Positions 63,599 to 64,000 of a stretch of 64,000 nt of DNA are shown here, piece after piece. The first letter of the stretch is position 1. Each line of letters begins with the position of its first letter. The DNA comes from Mariniflexile maritimum (lineage in GTDB: Bacteria; Bacteroidota; Bacteroidia; Flavobacteriales; Flavobacteriaceae), in assembly GCF_009746565.1 (NCBI RefSeq), contig NZ_WRPN01000004.1, positions 1 through 64,000 of the forward strand, in the 5' to 3' direction. A program made the position numbers and the translations under genes. The notes under the pieces were generated by a model. It did not search any database and was not told where the DNA came from. It was given only the letters and a program-made list of their open reading frames with translations.

Positions 63599-64000
63599 CT
63601 ATTTCACAAAAACCGAAAATGCTTGTGCAGATTGCTTGCCATCTGTAAGGTTTGTAGCAACCCCGTTTTTCCAAACTTTAGCGACATCTTTGGTACCGTT
63701 AGCTTCATGGCCAGCTACATAAACATCCGTACCAAAAACAAATACAGCATTGGCGCTTGCACCCTTGGTACCGTCTGTAAGTTCGGTAAGTACCCCATTT
63801 TTCCAAACCGCAGCAGTATTTTGTATAACGCCAGCAACATAAACGTCGTTTCCGGAAACAAAAACAGAAAATGGGATGGCGCTTTTGGAGCCATCGGTAA
63901 GGTTGGTAGCGACCCCGTTTTTCCAAACTTTGGCAATGGCTATATTGGAAACATTATCTTTATATTCTGAGCCTACTATATAAACATCGTTTCCAGTCAC
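63599..64000 (-). CDS. Tandem-repeat protein, 3' part (cut by window edge)
   Basis: The visible 133 C-terminal residues consist of about three repeats near 41 residues, each with NDVYVAG, a variable stretch, [14 protein letters not shown] and a short tail. The pattern resembles beta-propeller or kelch-like blades in which each unit tells one blade. The first visible codon is GTG inside a repeat, so the gene continues past 64000 and the true start is not in the window. Stop codon at 63599. Likely an exported surface protein, but no signal peptide can be seen. Confidence 0.8.
   Translation of the reverse strand: MTGNDVYIVGSEYKDNVSNIAIAKVWKNGVATNLTDGSKSAIPFSVFVSGNDVYVAGVIQNTAAVWKNGVLTELTDGTKGASANAVFVFGTDVYVAGHEANGTKDVAKVWKNGVATNLTDGKQSAQAFSVFVK

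Noticed and set aside
63998-64000. Reading the first codon of the edge gene as its start
   Set aside because: The codon is GTG within a repeat unit and the frame continues to the window edge, so it is internal.
1-64000. CRISPR array, insertion sequence, integrase or prophage
   Set aside because: No regularly spaced direct repeats, transposase motifs, terminal inverted repeats or phage genes were seen.

Overview
The window is ordinary chromosome from a marine-type member of the Flavobacteriaceae (phylum Bacteroidota). Supporting signs are AT-rich DNA, promoters of the TAnnTTTG type, several proteins ending in type IX secretion (T9SS) sorting domains together with a T9SS plug protein, a SusC/SusD pair controlled by an ECF sigma/FecR pair, a Na+-pumping NADH dehydrogenase (Nqr), a zeaxanthin-type carotenoid operon, and several family-specific proteins (DUF4290, DUF5606, START-like). 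There is no rRNA, CRISPR array, IS element or phage gene.

Layout. 1-12.8 kb is housekeeping: tRNA-Met, a START-like protein, a class IV aminotransferase, YqgE, HU, Fmt, a short RecQ, an AAA ATPase, a probable structured RNA at 6.49-6.60 kb, DUF493, DUF4290, MurA (with Asp in place of the catalytic Cys), an orphan PD-(D/E)XK/DUF5655 protein, peptide deformylase, DUF5606, a TlpA-like thioredoxin and a 2-hydroxyacid dehydrogenase. 12.8-17.7 kb is the operon carH-like regulator, crtI, crtB, crtZ, crtY. The regulator keeps the cobalamin-binding signature of CarH light sensors, and an inverted repeat lies in front of crtI. An eight-haem cytochrome/TPR lipoprotein and tRNA-Leu follow.

20.6-45.7 kb is a polysaccharide utilisation region. 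A rightward operon (DapA-like aldolase, SSS symporter, Fe-alcohol dehydrogenase, PdxA2-like dehydrogenase, DUF1537 kinase) fits catabolism of sugar acids such as threonate. A leftward block carries a fucose-isomerase-like protein, a split transketolase, an FGGY kinase, an ECF sigma factor, FecR, SusC and SusD, followed by two Gfo/Idh oxidoreductases. Two divergent secreted pectate lyases (PL1 and PL9) sit at its edge. The kinase plus split transketolase resembles the published D-apiose/apulose route, and apiose occurs in pectins, so I infer a pectin utilisation locus with a possible branched-pentose branch. Two near-palindromic TGTAATCGATTACA-type sites flank the lyases.

45.8-56.1 kb has apaG, the T9SS plug protein, the complete nqrABCDEF operon, a small Cys-containing flavobacterial protein and an SLC13 transporter. 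56.2-64 kb has a T9SS-exported beta-strand protein, a three-gene unit of ECF sigma factor, transmembrane TPR protein and membrane-anchored TPR-CHAT protease-like protein, a small beta-barrel protein, and the 3' part of a tandem-repeat gene cut by the window edge. The sigma/TPR/CHAT unit and the carotenoid light-switch architecture are the two most interesting systems.
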